Assembly: GCA_003024785.1 (NCBI GenBank)
Contig: PUQB01000009.1
Coordinates: 1,021,001 to 1,085,000, forward strand
Length of the DNA: 64,000 nucleotides
Reading direction: 5' to 3'
Source: Selaginella tamariscina
Lineage: Eukaryota > Streptophyta > Lycopodiopsida > Selaginellales > Selaginellaceae
Positions 47,031 to 60,000 of the stretch are shown piece after piece; position 1 is the stretch's first letter, and each line of letters begins with the position of its first letter. Under the pieces are notes generated by a model, which worked only from the letters and a program-made list of their open reading frames with translations, did no database searches and had not been told where the DNA came from. The position numbers and the translations under genes are program-made.

Positions 47031-49747
47031 CAGCGTTCGACAAACCCTTTCACCTTCCAAAGCAAAAAATCCTCCTCAAGTTCAACCTCCAAGGATTTTT
47101 CAAAATTCCCAGGATTAAACCTTCTAATCAAAATTTTCTCAAGTAAAAATCCTTTTATTAATAAAAGCATAAGGTTAAACAAGCTTACGACTGCGAGAAA
47201 ATTTGTCGAAAGTGTGCACTTTTCTTCCAGTGGTCCACAACTTCATCAAAATTAAACTTCTGAATTTCGGGACCTTCAACTGAAATCCTTACGAGAGCAT
47301 CAATTGTTTCAGTACTCATTCGATTTCTGTACTTGTTCTTGATCAAGTTTATTCTACTAAAACCTCGCTCGCAACTTGCAGTGCTAACACACTGCACCAT
47401 CCCAATTTCACCAACTCGAAGCAAGTTTGGAAAGCTCTCTGCCCAACCTGCTTGACTATGTATGATGCTCCACATATCAATAAAATTCCGTCCTTTCCAT
47501 TCCTCTGAGGCAAGCAGCTTCCAAGTCAAATACTCTTCCATGAAGGCTGAAGGATCCACAATGCCTTTAACAAGAACTCCATCCACCTCTAAATGCCTTC
47601 CATAAAATTTTGCAAGCTCCCTTGCCTCTGTAATCCCAAACCATTTGTTTTCCTTGACAAGGATTGGCAAATTAACTGGAGCCAGAACCTGCATCTTAGA
47701 AAGTATCCCTGTGTCTTGCAGTCGTTGTCTAATAGCTGAAATGAGAGCAGAAGTAAAGGAGATTTGGAACTGCACAGCTTCTTGAAGATCACTTCCATCT
47801 TCTGACCGGATCAACTGCATAGTTCTGTAAGCATCTCCTTTAACTGAAGCTCTCAAAGCATGGAGGAAGCCATCCTTACTACCACCATCAGGGATGCATG
47901 GATATGATCTGCTATCCATGGGATTACCATTCAAATCAATCTCATCACTAATGTAATACTGGTTCAGCTTCACAATAGTCTCTTGGCACAAGGGTCCAAC
48001 CATGGTGATGTCGATTAGCTTCTCTTGGAATTTCTGATTGAGACTACTCATCACCTGTAAAATATCAGCCAAAAAATGCAAGACGTACATGTTCTCGAGA
48101 GTTCTCAGCTTGTTGTAAAGCTGCAGCTTGCCACTTCGTTTGAAAAGCTCAGCTACTGGCTCCAAACATTCGCAAAGCTTAGAGAAAGCCCCTCCATGAC
48201 TTAGCCACCTTGTATTCTGTATGTGTTGCAGCTTAATCTTGGTATGATCATGTTCCATCTCAATTTCCATTAACTGAGCCAACCTTTTCGAGCTTTTGCT
48301 GAAGTAAGATGCTACCTTGTTCACTAGTTTATCAATCTTCGTGCATTGTGTAGCACATTCTCCATCCCTGTAAGCATCTTCCACACATAAATTGGCTCGA
48401 TGTGCCATACAATGAATGCTGCTTAAGAAGGGATTGATCTCCTTCACCCTGGTTGCTACCCCTGTCCTGTTACCAGCCATGACATTACATCCATTTGAAC
48501 CAAAACCCATGAACCGCTGCATATCTAAGTTCCATTGCTTAAGCATATTGCTAATGCAATTAAAGATACTTGCTGCACCATTATCACCGATGTTGACAAT
48601 CCCTAGGTAGCTTGTCTTCACGCAACCACATTCGATGTAAGTCACGTAAAAGATCAAATGCTTCACAATGCTGAAAATAAATCAAATCGTAAATAAATTA
48701 ATAAATCTAAATTAAGGAATACCTTATATCAGTCGATTCATCCACCATCAATCCAAAATAAGGACTTTCCTTGACTTTTTGTAAGATATTTTTAACCATA
48801 ACCTAAAATGAAACGTGAATCATGTTAAAATAAAATTAACATGGTCTCTTAAACATACCTCATTAATAGAAGTTATCAGTCGTGAACAACCTTTGTCACT
48901 GTCGTAATATCTTGGAATATTCATCCCGTTAAGTCGATGAAGTTCAATCAGCTCTGGAAAACGAGTGAATGGAGCAAATCCTTTTGCAATATAATAAGCA
49001 GAACGAAATAACATAAGCACCCCTTGTTCAGCATGGTGTAGATGTTTAGTTGTAGCTTCTGAAATCGATTGCTGCTTCCCATGACGCACCTCCTCAGCAA
49101 ATACAGACTCCTTGTGATCTTCAGAGCTAGCATGACTGCGTAAGGCACTCTTTCTAAAATTACTACTACCCTGTTTGCCAAAAATATTCTTAGTTCGTGG
49201 ATTTGCCTTACAAATCTTGCAAAACATTGTGCCTTCAATTGCATCAAATTCTAACCAGCGGTAGCTCTGTTTCCAATGCTCCTTAAAATGCCCTGATGTT
49301 GCATCATCATCTAGTTCCTCAATATCATCCTCAATCTCTATTTACGCGGCAGCCTTCCAAAAACTTAGAGTTGATTGCTTCCCAGAAGCAAGATCAGTAG
49401 CTAAGGGACGCTTCTTTTTACCTGGAGGTAGCTTCGGCATTTTACCACATTAACCTAAACAGCCTGCACCTCTCACTCCCGAAAATGGCTTACCTACTCC
49501 ACTAACAGGTGGCATATAGTATATTCTATTAGCATGTTTAACACTAAATTAAATATGGGTTAACAAAAAAATCCTTTTCTTATTAAAATACCCAAGATAA
49601 AATCCTCCGAGTGTCAAATGACCAAGGTTAAATCCTTATACATGATTTTTTTCCCTGGCCGTAGATCCTTCATGGTTTGATCTGCCAGGGAGTTTTCGAA
49701 AAGTTCCAGGTTTTTATATGGGAGAAGGAGGTGTTTGTCGACCGCTG
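47031..49747 (-). mobile_element. hAT transposon, 2,717 bp, near-intact
   Basis: Terminal inverted repeats start CAGCG: the left end is CAGCGTTCGACAAAC and the right end, read inwards, is CAGCGGTCGACAAAC, with weaker similarity further in. The element is flanked by exact 8-bp duplications (ggtgtagc), the size made by hAT elements. It encodes one transposase on the minus strand. It inserted into the left LTR-like unit; the uninterrupted counterpart is visible in the right unit near 51,602-51,660. Good conservation of ends and coding sequence indicates a young insertion. Confidence 0.93.
47185..49440 (-). CDS. hAT transposase with TTF-type zinc finger (ZNF862/KIAA1586-like group)
   Basis: Three exons on the minus strand: 49440-48859, 48802-48723 and 48670-47185, with phases agreeing (GTATGT and GTATTCC donors). 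The protein starts MPKLPPGKKKRPLA. A TTF-type zinc finger region follows (FCKICKANPRTKNIFG, then HASSEDHK). The catalytic region has FGLMVDESTDI (first Asp), VTYIECGCVKTSYLGI, FGSNGCNVMAGNRTGV (second Asp position replaced by Asn) and HCMAHRANLCVEDA. The C-terminal hAT dimerisation region has CVSTASCERGFSRINLIKNK and RMSTETIDALVRISVEGP. About 740 residues would be expected. One TAA stop lies in frame at 49,342-49,344, near residue 33. That stop and the Asn make autonomous activity doubtful, unless a later ATG (for example MFCKICKANP) is used. Confidence 0.9.
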
Positions 49748-49755
49748 GGTGTAGC
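49748..49755. repeat. hAT target-site duplication, right
   Basis: ggtgtagc, identical to 47,023-47,030; the flanking host sequence continues gcactcatggccaagcaagg. Confidence 0.9.
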
Positions 49756-52381
49756 ACTCATGGCCAAGCAAGGCACATTCGTGTCCTTGTCTAGCTGTGG
49801 GAGTGGAATTTGGTTCGATAGGTTCATATTACTCAGTTCTTGAGGGTTCACTAAGGAGTTCTAGAGTTGGCATTTAGGAGCCATGTTTGTGGCACTTGGT
49901 GTAACTCTTGAATCTAAGGGCTATGCATAGCATGATAGCCCATATCATGGAAGGCAATGTCACATGGAGATGTGACACTGGGCTAGATGTCACATGATAC
50001 AACGCCCGAGGCATGCCCTTTGGGGTCATGTCATGGGTTTGTCGCCAAAGGGTTGGATACTCTAATAAACATGTATGCTTGTGCTCGCACTAGGGTGCTA
50101 AATCTTAAGCATCTGTTCAAGGGAGGTTAGGTCTCGTAACTAGGTGTGCTTTGGCACACCTGGCTAGGGGATGTTCTCCTTAGAATTTAAGGGTTGAACA
50201 ACCTAAGCTCATTAGCAAAAGCCCTATCATGAAAACTCACAAGGTTATGTACTTAGGGTTATCCAAACCTAGCATTAAGAAGTTTGCTTAGTAGAACATT
50301 TGTGTCTGCCTACGGCGCACACTCATGTCCTCATTAAGTACCAGTCCTAGGTCTAGGGTATGACTTGGCCACTCAAACCCTTAGGGGTTAGTCGTGGTTC
50401 ATAGTACCCCTTGTCGCTCTAAAGGGGTTGTATTCCAAGGGTAAGAGATGATGCCTTAGCTCTATCACGGGGGTATGTGTGAGACACATCTCCTTTGTGG
50501 GGTTAGGGCATGAGCCTGTCTAGGTCTATTGGGATAGTACTCAGGATATCCTTTAGGGTTCGGGGGATGGTCATTCTAGAGGACTTAGGGTGGGACTCTA
50601 ATTCTTTTGTTTAACTAGGGGACGTCGCAAGGGTCTATGTACAAGTGGGTAGGGGTTCCCTAGGTTAAAACTTTGATAATTGTCAGAGTTTTAACCCAAA
50701 GGGCCAACACGTGGTTATCAAGTGGCCATTCGACATCATCACCTTGTGTGAGCAATGCTAAGTCTCCTAGAATGTTTATCCCCTGAACCCTAGAGGATAT
50801 CCCGAGTAGACTTTAGGATCCTATCTTAATAGACCTAAACAGGCTCATGCCCTAACCCCACAAAGGAGATGTGTCTCACTCATACCCTCGCGACAGAGCT
50901 AAGGCATCGTCACTTACCCCTTGAGGAATCACCCTCATCCGGGAGTACAACCCCTTTAGGGCAACAAGGGGTACCCTAAACCACGACTAACCCCTAAGGG
51001 TTTGAGTGGCCAAGTCATACCCTAAACCTAGGGCTAGTACTTAGTGAGGACACGAGTGTGCGCCGTAGGCGGACACGAGTGTTCTGCTAAGCAAACTCCC
51101 TAAGGCTAGGTTTGGATAACCCTAAGTACATGACCTTGCGAGTGCCTCACGAAAGGGCTTCTGCTAATGAGCTTAGGTTGTTCAACCCCTGGATTCCAAG
51201 GAGAACACTCCCCTAGCCAAGTGTGCCTAAGCACACTTAGTTACGAGACCTAACCTCCCTTGAGTAAATGCCTAAGGCTTAGCACCCTAGTGTGAGCACA
51301 AGCATGCTTATTTGCTAAAGTATCCAACCCTTAGTGACAAGCCCATGACATAATCCCAAAGGGCGTGCCTCGGGCGTTGTATTGTGTGACGTCTAGCCCA
51401 GTGTCACATCATCATATGACACTGCCTTCCACGATGTGGGTTATCATGCCATAGCCCTTAGATTCGAGAGTTGCACCAAGTGCCACAAATGTGGCCCCTA
51501 AATGCCAACTCTAGAACCCCTTAGTGAACCCTCAAGAACTGGTAATGTGAACCTGTCAAACAAGATCCCACACCCACAGTTGGTCAAGGACACGAATGTG
51601 CCTTGCTTGGCCACGAGTGCTACACCTAGCTTGATGTGGAGGAGGAGGCTAGAACAAGCCACAACCTCTGCCTCTTGGAACATGCATCCCGACAAGACCT
51701 CCCAAGCATGGATTCGCCAGCGTTAAGAATAAGTTACCCCGAAGGTGGGATGTACCCCTATCATCTGGAAGTTAGGGCGGCACAACAGAGGGACGACACA
51801 AGCTGAAGCTTGCATTGGCAAAAGAGCAACGAACTCAGTCATGAACCTAAGAACTCTCCTAATATACTCTAGCTTATTTATGTGACGGACCCCCCCCCCC
51901 CCCCTATTTTCCTAAGTGAGTAAGTGGGCTGGCACGGAAATGCCAACCCTTAAAGAAAATGAGTTGTCCTAACCTAACCCCTAGGGAGGGGGGTTTAGGG
52001 CGTGGGGTTAGGGCAACCCTAGGGTTAGGTCAACCCTAGGGGTGTCCCTAACCCTTATTTTGATAAGTTATACTTTGCAAAGAACCCTAACCTAAAATGT
52101 TAAAACGGGGGAGAGTTTTCTAAATGGAAGTGCTAGCTTCGCCTAGAGTTTCTTGTAAATACCTAATGACACCCGGTTGGACCATCACTAGATACCCAAG
52201 TGCACTATGCGAGCCTGTTTGAGGCTACCAGAACACACGCTGCACCAGCTCAATTGTCTTTCGAATGCCAAAATGTCCCGCAGTTGTATTCTTCTACATC
52301 TAGGGTTCATCACATAATCCAGTAGGTAACAATAGTCAACGTCCAAAGTAAAGGGTTGAGTCATAGTAAAAACTATAACAC

Positions 52382-52500
52382 TATGTACAGGTGGGTAGGG
52401 GTTCCCCTTAGTGCAGTGTTGCTACCTTCTCGATGTGATACCGTTGGACCTAGGAGAGGGCAAGAGAAGGACGATTGGGAGACGCAGTAGATAGAAGAAA

Positions 52501-52539
<39 letters not shown>

Positions 52540-54059
52540 CCTATCTAAATACAATATGGCCCATTCCCTAAAGAAGGTGGCGAAAGATATAAAGAAGAAG
52601 ACAAACTAGAAGGACCCTGACCCACTGCTTATCTTCCTGCTTATATAGTGGGTTGGCTGGTGCTTATATAGTGGGTCTGTAGGTGCTAGACCCTAGGTCC
52701 AGGTGGCACTCCCGTATTGGTCTATTGCCTTGTGACCAAGTCCTGTCCTATGGCCTTCATGCGCCTCCCTTGTGCTTGTTGTCCCATGTACTATGGTAGT
52801 TGGTTTGGATGATCAGATCCAGCCTGTTGACACTGCTGCCTAATAGCCATCACTATTGGTCAGTACCCATTGTACCCTTCGGACTTGATCATTCGGTCCT
52901 ATCACTCGACTGTGCTGGTTGGCAATTTGACAGTGGTTAATCCACTGTCAACCAGATGCCCAGACTTAGTTGTTGGCATGTCCTCAAGCCATACACTCCG
53001 TCGTCCTAGGCCACACCATAGTGTTTGTAGTATGTGGTAGCTTCACTCTCCATGATGAACAACTTCAACTTTAGGGCAGCGATTGTCGCACCCCGTTTCT
53101 CGGTAGCCCTCATAGTTTTGACTCGGGTTCCCCCTGGGTCGTCTGGATGTGTTGGTCCAATAGCCCTTTTTGGTGTTGAGTTATGTGGTAATAGGGGTCC
53201 TATTGCTAGGGGGATTGCTCATATGGGTTTTGCCGTTCGAGGCCTTCACTCCTTATTGCGGGGTTTTTAGCACCTAGGTTGTGAGAGGTGTTGCCTCTTG
53301 CCCATTTTTTTGAAAACTCCAAAGGTTTTGGTTGTTCCCCCTAGTTGTCCTGACTCATCCCGGTCTGCTCTTTCTCCCCTGTATCCCCTCCTGTGTTGGC
53401 CCAAGGCTATGTTGATATTGAAGCTGTAGCTAGGCTGATACTAATATGGCCGGCCGTGAAAAGTTTCCTCTCGAACCCAGCCTGAACTCTGTAGATCCCG
53501 CCAGAACTAGGTACTATCTAAGGTAATCCGCTTAGTTCATTGTGACTCCTTCTCAGGCTCTATAGAGGCTGTTCACCAGCTGCATGGTGATTTGTCTTTC
53601 CATCCTTCCAATGAACATGAAGGCTATAAGTGCTATGAACTCGGCCACTTCTTCCCTTCCTTGTATGCCCTTTCTAGTCGCAATGCCTCATCCCCTCTGG
53701 TGGCAGACCTCTTTGGCTCAGTTGTTGATAGTTTCATATTGTGCGGCCATCCTTCAATAGTTGGAATACTACTACCAAGTCATCAAACCCTATGTGGAAG
53801 GCTATGCTACCCCCTGAGCAAAATCGGATCCCTCTTCCTCCCAAACATGCTTGCCCTCTACGATGCAACTCCCAACCATCGATACATAGACCCTCGTGGC
53901 ATCCAATAAAGGCCAACATAGCACAGCACCCACATAACCCGAGGCAACAACGGGGTTCTCCGCTTGGAACCCCAAGATTGGACATAGGCAACCACGTCCT
54001 AGTGACCACTAGAACCACTTGAATCTACCCCACATCTGGCTTGTAGAGTCCCCAATGAC
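52382..54059. other. Unassigned, GC-richer DNA next to LTR-like units
   Basis: More GC than most of the window and containing open segments (for example about 53,034-53,270 and 53,592-53,909), but no domain I recognise. 53,880-54,060 matches 40,968-41,175. It may be the internal region of a large non-coding retroelement of the LTR-like family. Confidence 0.4.
52504..52539. repeat. (TA)n microsatellite
   Basis: About 18 uninterrupted TA units. Confidence 0.95.
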
Positions 54060-54912
54060 CAACTATGTTCGTGGCACCAGGTGTAGCTTTTGAGATAGTT
54101 CACATCTTGAGAAATAGTGTCACGTGAACATGTGACACTAGGCTAAATGACACATAGTACAACGCCCAAGACACACCCTTTGGAGTTGTGTCATGAGCTT
54201 AACACTAAGGGGCTAGCAAGTAGGTGTGCTTGTGCTCACATTAGGGTGCTAAGCTTTGGGCATTCACTCAAAGGAGGTTAGGCCTCATACTCAAGTGTGA
54301 AGTTGGCACATGCTAAGCTAGGGGGTTTTCCTTGGGGGTGTGAACATGTCTAGGGGGTTAAATAACCTAAGCTTATTAGCAGAAGCCCTTTAATAAGGCA
54401 CTCTTATGGTCATGTGTTTAAGATTGTCCAAACCTAGCCTTAGAGAGTTTGGTTGGTAAAACACTCATGTTCGCTTATGGCGCACACTCTAAGTACTAGC
54501 CCTAAGTCTAGGGTAATACTTAACCACTCAAACCCTTAAGGGTTAGTTGTGGGTCAGAGTACCCTTGTCACCTTAAAGGGGTTGTGCTCTCAATTCCTCA
54601 AGGGGTAAGTGATGATGTCTTAGCTCTGTCACGGGGTTTGTGTAAGACACTTCTCCTTGGTAGGATTAGGGCTCTATGTCTCCTAAGACAGGATCCTAAA
54701 GTTTACTCAGGTTATTATTTGGGGTTCCGGGGATAATCATTCTAGGGGACTTAGGGTAGAACTCTAAGTTTCGTGCTTATTTGAGCATTTTAGTCAAACT
54801 CTCGGGTTGTTTGGGAAGACTTATCGTTACTCTCACATGGTGTTAATGCCAAATGGCCACTTGGTAACCATGTGTTACCATGTGTTGGCCCTTTGGGTTA
54901 AGACTTTGACAA
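54060..54912 (-). repeat. LTR-like non-coding repeat unit, partial
   Basis: Matches the left, minus-oriented unit of 46.3-50.7 kb (for example the block around gttaggcctcatac and ggcgcacactc) and ends with ggccctttgggttaagactttgaca, the reverse complement of a unit start. It abuts the phosphatase-like relic at 54,928. Confidence 0.65.
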
Positions 54913-54927
54913 TATATATCCCTTGTA

Positions 54928-55690
54928 GCCACACTTGACACTATTATAGATGCAATTATGAGTTGTCATTTTTGTCGATGCATAGGCTAAGATAGAACCA
55001 AATTTGTTCAGTGACCTATCCAGTTCATGAAGCTCTCTGTAGATAAGCATGTAAAGGGGCTAGTTGTTTGCATTTATTTTTAAAAAACTTAATGTCATAG
55101 GAAAGGGACTCTTGAAGGTATACTTCATAGGGTGAATATATTTCACATAATTTTTTCCCTAGGCACAAGTCCAAGTAACTCACTAGATCATCCATCATGT
55201 CAATATTAGAATATGGGTCAAAAGTTACCAAGTGAATACAGATAATGTTTTAGTTTTCCCACACAAGCCCTATTTCTCTTTTCATTTTGAAGAAGTATGT
55301 TTTGATGTTTTGTTTTCTTAAGTCGTATTTGAGAATGTTATAGCAATGTCGTTGGTTAAAGATCCAATCTTTGTGAATGATCTCTTTTGCAACACTACAG
55401 TGCTTATAGAACAATTTTAGCACTGGTGCTAGGTTGTGGGACTGTGCACATGGCCAAATCTCTACAAGTGCGCCATCTCCTTGAGCTTTTTAAAGATGCG
55501 GTCCACCCTCAAACGAAAGATGATATCTTTGAAGTTTGCCATCACGAGGAATAAGAACTCCATGTTTGATTTGCCTATCTCAATGAAGCAAAACGCCATG
55601 AACATCCAATAAGACAATGTGGCCATAGGTAACTTTAGGTAGCTATTCGTCATGAACATGCATGGTAAGTCACATTCTCATGATAGTCAA
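54928..55690 (-). pseudogene. Relic of the FCP1/NIF-like phosphatase gene
   Basis: Minus-strand segments match the better copy at 26.8-28.0 kb: IVLLDVHGVLLHR-like residues, RIFKKLKEMA, VTFDPYSNIDMMDDLVSYLD (against ITFDPYSDTDIMDELVNYLD) and CLGKKLCEIYSPYE. The C-terminal TKMTTHNCIYNSVK matches TRMATPNCIRESVK. It is heavily decayed. Confidence 0.8.
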
Positions 55691-55949
55691 CATGAGACCC
55701 TTTTGTTTGCAAATTATTTGAATCATCTTGTATCAAAGTTTCAAGAGTTTTTCCCCACCAAACCTCCACCTCCATGCATGTCCCTCCACATGATGAGTTT
55801 GGACATTTGTCACTATAAGTAGGTTGTAACTTGGGCATATATGATTTATCCAACCAAACAATAATCTTCATGCATGGGCCACCTACCAAAGTTGCAACAT
55901 TATCTAGGTCACCCAATTGTTGTGGCAAACATGGTAGGATACTTGCTCA

Positions 55950-56410
55950 TGTAAGATGCAGCTAAAGTTACGTGAACACGTGAACAAGTGCATGGTTTTG
56001 ATGGGGCTTCAAATAATCTATAATGTTACCTTCAACAACATGTGGAACATTTAGTTCAAGGATGTGAAGATTGCATGACACTCAAACTTCTCCAAGAGCA
56101 ACACTTGCATATCACTTAAGGTTGTAAAGATTTGCATAAAAACATTGGTGGTGCCATCTAAAAAGAAGATGGAGGACTACATAATGGATTAATGAACTTA
56201 CCAATTCAATTACTACACACATTGGATGTTTTCCATGACACAGCCTTAGAATACCTCTACTTGATCAATGACAAAATGAATCATTTGAATGCTTTTATTC
56301 CTAGACTAATTGTGACACCAAAGTGCCTTGGAAACATCCTTAAACTTTCTATATACTATTGACATGGGTGCCAACACATGCAAGAACTTTAAAGTTTCCA
56401 AACACACTAT
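55950..56410 (+). pseudogene. Relic of the DUF7869-like putative transposase (copy 3)
   Basis: The plus-strand peptide LREHVNKCMVLMGLQ and the following FNNMWN and FSKSNTCISLK match LCEHVNKCLSLMGLQ, FNNIWN and FSKCDTCTSLK of the copy at 38.5-38.9 kb. It starts about 260 bp from the 5' side of the phosphatase relic and points away from it, as in the composite element but without the ParB/MTase-like gene and arrays between. Confidence 0.8.
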
Positions 56411-56439
56411 CAAGACTTGTGTGGTTTTAAAAAGTCGCT

Positions 56440-56960
56440 AGGTTGGCAACTTGAATAGTAAGCTAAGGATTTAGTCCTGAAGTATGCTCTTCCTCTAAGA
56501 TGTTTTAAGTGCAATCAGGTTGACTATATATATAAGGAATGTTTAATAAAGATGAAGTATTAAACTTGAAATGTTTTGAAAATTCAAAAGAAGAGTTAGA
56601 AGAGGTAATGTTGTGTTAAACACAATTCATCTTATTTACAAGACTGACCCTTTTTTATATTTAACATGAATAATACAAAGGGACTAAGTCTGAATGATAA
56701 TTGATATAAGAGCAATACACAACTTAATATTAATTAATTTAGCTTATCATTTGAATTTGAATGTAACAAAGATGAATAAAATAAAAATTAATTTTAATAA
56801 AGGTTCTCAAATTACTAATAATATAACAAAGGCAGTTTTTGTCTAAATGCTTAACTTAATTGTCTTGAATATAATGGGGTTTAATTTTGTGTTGGGTATG
56901 AATTAGTTTTACAAATGTGGTTGAGATATGGGGATCATAAAATTATTTACAGCCATTCAT
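56440..56960 (+). mobile_element. Retroelement fossil fragment (gag knuckle and protease region)
   Basis: A zinc-knuckle-like CFKCNQVDYIYKEC near 56,500 is followed by protease-like residues ending near a VLGMN motif at about 56,895. It fits a short, old fragment of a Ty3-like element. Broken. Confidence 0.5.
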
Positions 56961-57031
56961 AAACTCACTCACACTCGCTTAATAATCTTATAATTATTTA
57001 AAAAAAAAGAAAAGTAAAAAAAAAGAGAAGT

Positions 57032-60000
57032 TGTAAGGATTATGGGTCAATTTTTTGACTTTCACAGGACTTAAACTCGAAACCTTTTTGTTAATACACA
57101 TATGTGTTAGCCAACTTGTCCGTATAATCCTGGATATTAAACTACACCATCAACAGCAAGGCATATATTCATACACATGTTCCAGACCAGTTGTGGACCA
57201 TACATTCCAAACCAGTTGTGGACCACACAATCCTTAAGATCTCAGATATATAAACAGGGTTCCAATTCTAGGTTTCTCATAATCATTCAATACTAGTCTT
57301 CGGTCTTGTATTTCATTTGGTATTCATTTCTCTCTTGAATATAATCTTTTCCTTTTAGCTCAAAGGTTCCATCCTTGTTCCAAAGGTTTCGCCCTTTGCA
57401 CAAAGTCGTGACAGTTTGAATGATTCTCAGGTAGTGACAAGCTTCTGCTCCTGCTTGTCATCGATCCCATTTTCTTTCTTTCTTTCTTTCTTTTGCGATT
57501 TTCTTCTTCGACTCATCATGTCCGAGCATGCTCTTCGTGAGCAAGTTGCTGCCCTCTAGCAGCAGATCAAACAACTACACCTGGAGAATGATCAACTCCG
57601 ACAACATGCAAATTTTCCAGAGTCGAAGATCAGCATGCCCAAAAAGTTTGATGGTACCTGATCGAAGTTTAGAGGTTTTCTCAATCAAGTTCATCTGTGG
57701 ATCATGATGCAGCTGAGGCACTACAGCACATAACCTATTAAGGCCGGATTGATCGGGTCACTGCTTTTCGGTTTTGCTCTTTCGTGGTTTTCAGCCTTGC
57801 TGGAGAATAATGATCCGATCCTTGAGAATTTTGAGGAGTTTGTGAAAACGGTTCACGACAATGTTTAGTGATGTGGATCGTGAGAGTGCTACCATCACCA
57901 AACTCTGCCAGCTTCACCAAGGGGTATGTCAGTAACAGCGTACACATCGAAGTTCCAACTCCTTACTTGTGATGTCACCTAGGGAGATCGTTCTCTCAAG
58001 GAGGTTTTTCAGTCGAGGTTGCAGGACGAGATCAAAGACCAGCATGATAGAGTTGGCAATCCGTTGTGACAAGCGGTTGATTGAACGGAAACAAGAACGT
58101 CGGCATCCTTCTTTCTTCTTGGTGCCATCTTCTTCCATTTCTCCAGTCCCTGTTTCTTCATCTGTTGATCCATCATCTTTCTCAATAAAACCATCCCCGA
58201 TGGAATTAGGGTGATCACGTCGAGGCAAGCTTTTGCCAACCGAACGCCAGAAGCGGATTTAGTACAAGCTTTGTCTATACTGTGCGGACCCGTACCACAA
58301 GCTGAAGAATTATCATCGACGTCCAAAGCAAGCTCGTGAAGTGGCCCTTGTGGTGCTGCCGAAAAACGAGAAGATCCAGCCTAAATAGGAGCCGTTCGAC
58401 TGAATTGCCGTGGAACAACTCATGTTCCTCAAGGCTCTTCACCCAAAACATCTTCCCTTTCTCATCTTGGATCCATTCCATCCACGAAGGTGTGCAAGCC
58501 GTTCCATGTTTCGGTGCAGTTAAAGACACCAGAGGTAGAGTTCTCTGGTAAAGCTTTGGTGGATAGCGGAGCGAACGTAAATTTCATCGACAAGAATTTT
58601 GCTGTCAAGCACGGGATTTGTCTACATCCTTTGAAGACTCCTGGTTCTATACGGGTCATTGATGGACCAAATATCAAATCTGGAGCGGTAATAAATGATA
58701 CAGAGTTCATTGAGGTCGTTGCTTGCGATGTTGTGTGCAATATCTCCTTCAGTGTTGTTTTTATTCCGGACTCCACAATTATCCTTGGTTTGCTGTGGAT
58801 CGAGTTGGTGGATCCTGGTTGGAGAGAACATTTCATGAACAGTTTCCCAACTGTTTCAACTCCGGCCACACTCTTTGATTCCGATCCTGTTCCAGTTCCT
58901 CCTCCCTTACCAAGGCAGTATGTTGATTTTGCAGACATCTTCAACAAAAAGAAATCTTCTGCCTTGCCACCGTACTATGAGTACAACTGTCCTATCAATC
59001 TCATTGAGGGTAAGCAGCCATCCTTTGGTCTCATCTACGGTCTCTCACTGACAGAGTTGGAGACATTGAGAAAATACATTAAGGAGAATCTTGTCACTAG
59101 ATTTATCTGTCATTCACGATTACCGACTGGTGCCCCAATATTCTTTGTTTCCAAGAAGGATAGAAGTCTTTGGCTCGTGGTGGACTATCGAGATCTGAAT
59201 AAGGTCACCATTCTAAACAAGTATCCTCTCTCGCTCGTCTCCGACATGCTCGAGTGTCGTTTTGGTGCCCGGTATTTCATAAAGATCAATTTAAGAGGAG
59301 CATACAATCTCATCCGAATTCGAGAAGGGGACGAGTGGAAAACAGCATTCCATACACGCTACGGACATTTTGAGTATGTAGTAATGCCGTTTGGTCTGAC
59401 AAATGCACCTGCTATTTTTTAACACATGGCTAACGATATTTTTCGAGACTTTTTGGATTTATTTGTCATCATGTACCTAGACGACATCATATTTTCCAAG
59501 ACTCGAGAAGAACACGAACGGCATGTATGGTTAGTCTTGGAGAAGCTTCGGAAGCACCACCTGTTTGCCAAGTTGGAGAAATGCTCTTTCAGTCAACAGT
59601 CTGTTGAGTTTCTGGGTACATCATTTCAGCTGAAGGTGTTCACATGGATCCTGCAAAAGTCCAGACTATATTGGAGTGGGAGAGACCATCAAATTGCATT
59701 GCCATTGATGAAGTTGACTGGCAAGGATGTTCCATTTGTCTGGTCCTATGAGGCTGGGGAGGTGTTCAAGTTCCTAAAGAAGGCATTCACCTCGACACCT
59801 GTTCTTATCCATCCTGACCCTGCGAAGCCATATTTCGTGGAAGCTAATGCCTCTGACTTCGCTATTGGTGAAGTGTTGTCCCAAGAAGGTCCAAATCATC
59901 TTCTCCATCCCATTGCTTTCCATTCCCGCAAGTTCACTGCACGTGAGATCAACTACGATGTCCACAATAAGGAACTACTGGCAATTGTCGATGCCTTTGA

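Larger units (their letters stand above)
46315..52381. repeat. Two LTR-like units head to head, about 1.65-kb arms
   Basis: The left unit (46,315 to about 50,680, minus orientation, interrupted by a hAT element) and the right unit (about 50,678-52,381, plus orientation) are reverse complements along almost their whole length. Examples are the outer ends tgtcatagtttttattatgac and its complement, and inner blocks such as ggcagaggttg and caagcaaggcacattcgtgtcc. The junction near 50,675-50,695 shows both unit starts, with only a few bases between. Ends TGTCA and ...AACA suggest LTRs of a non-coding family. No proteins are encoded. Confidence 0.7.

Noticed and set aside
51498-51726. Open frames on both strands in the LTR-like unit
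   Set aside because: They lie in a non-coding repeat whose other copies are not open; the region is better explained as the empty site of the hAT insertion.
53034-54022. Open frames in GC-richer DNA
   Set aside because: No domain, no splice support and overlapping frames on both strands; kept only as unassigned DNA.
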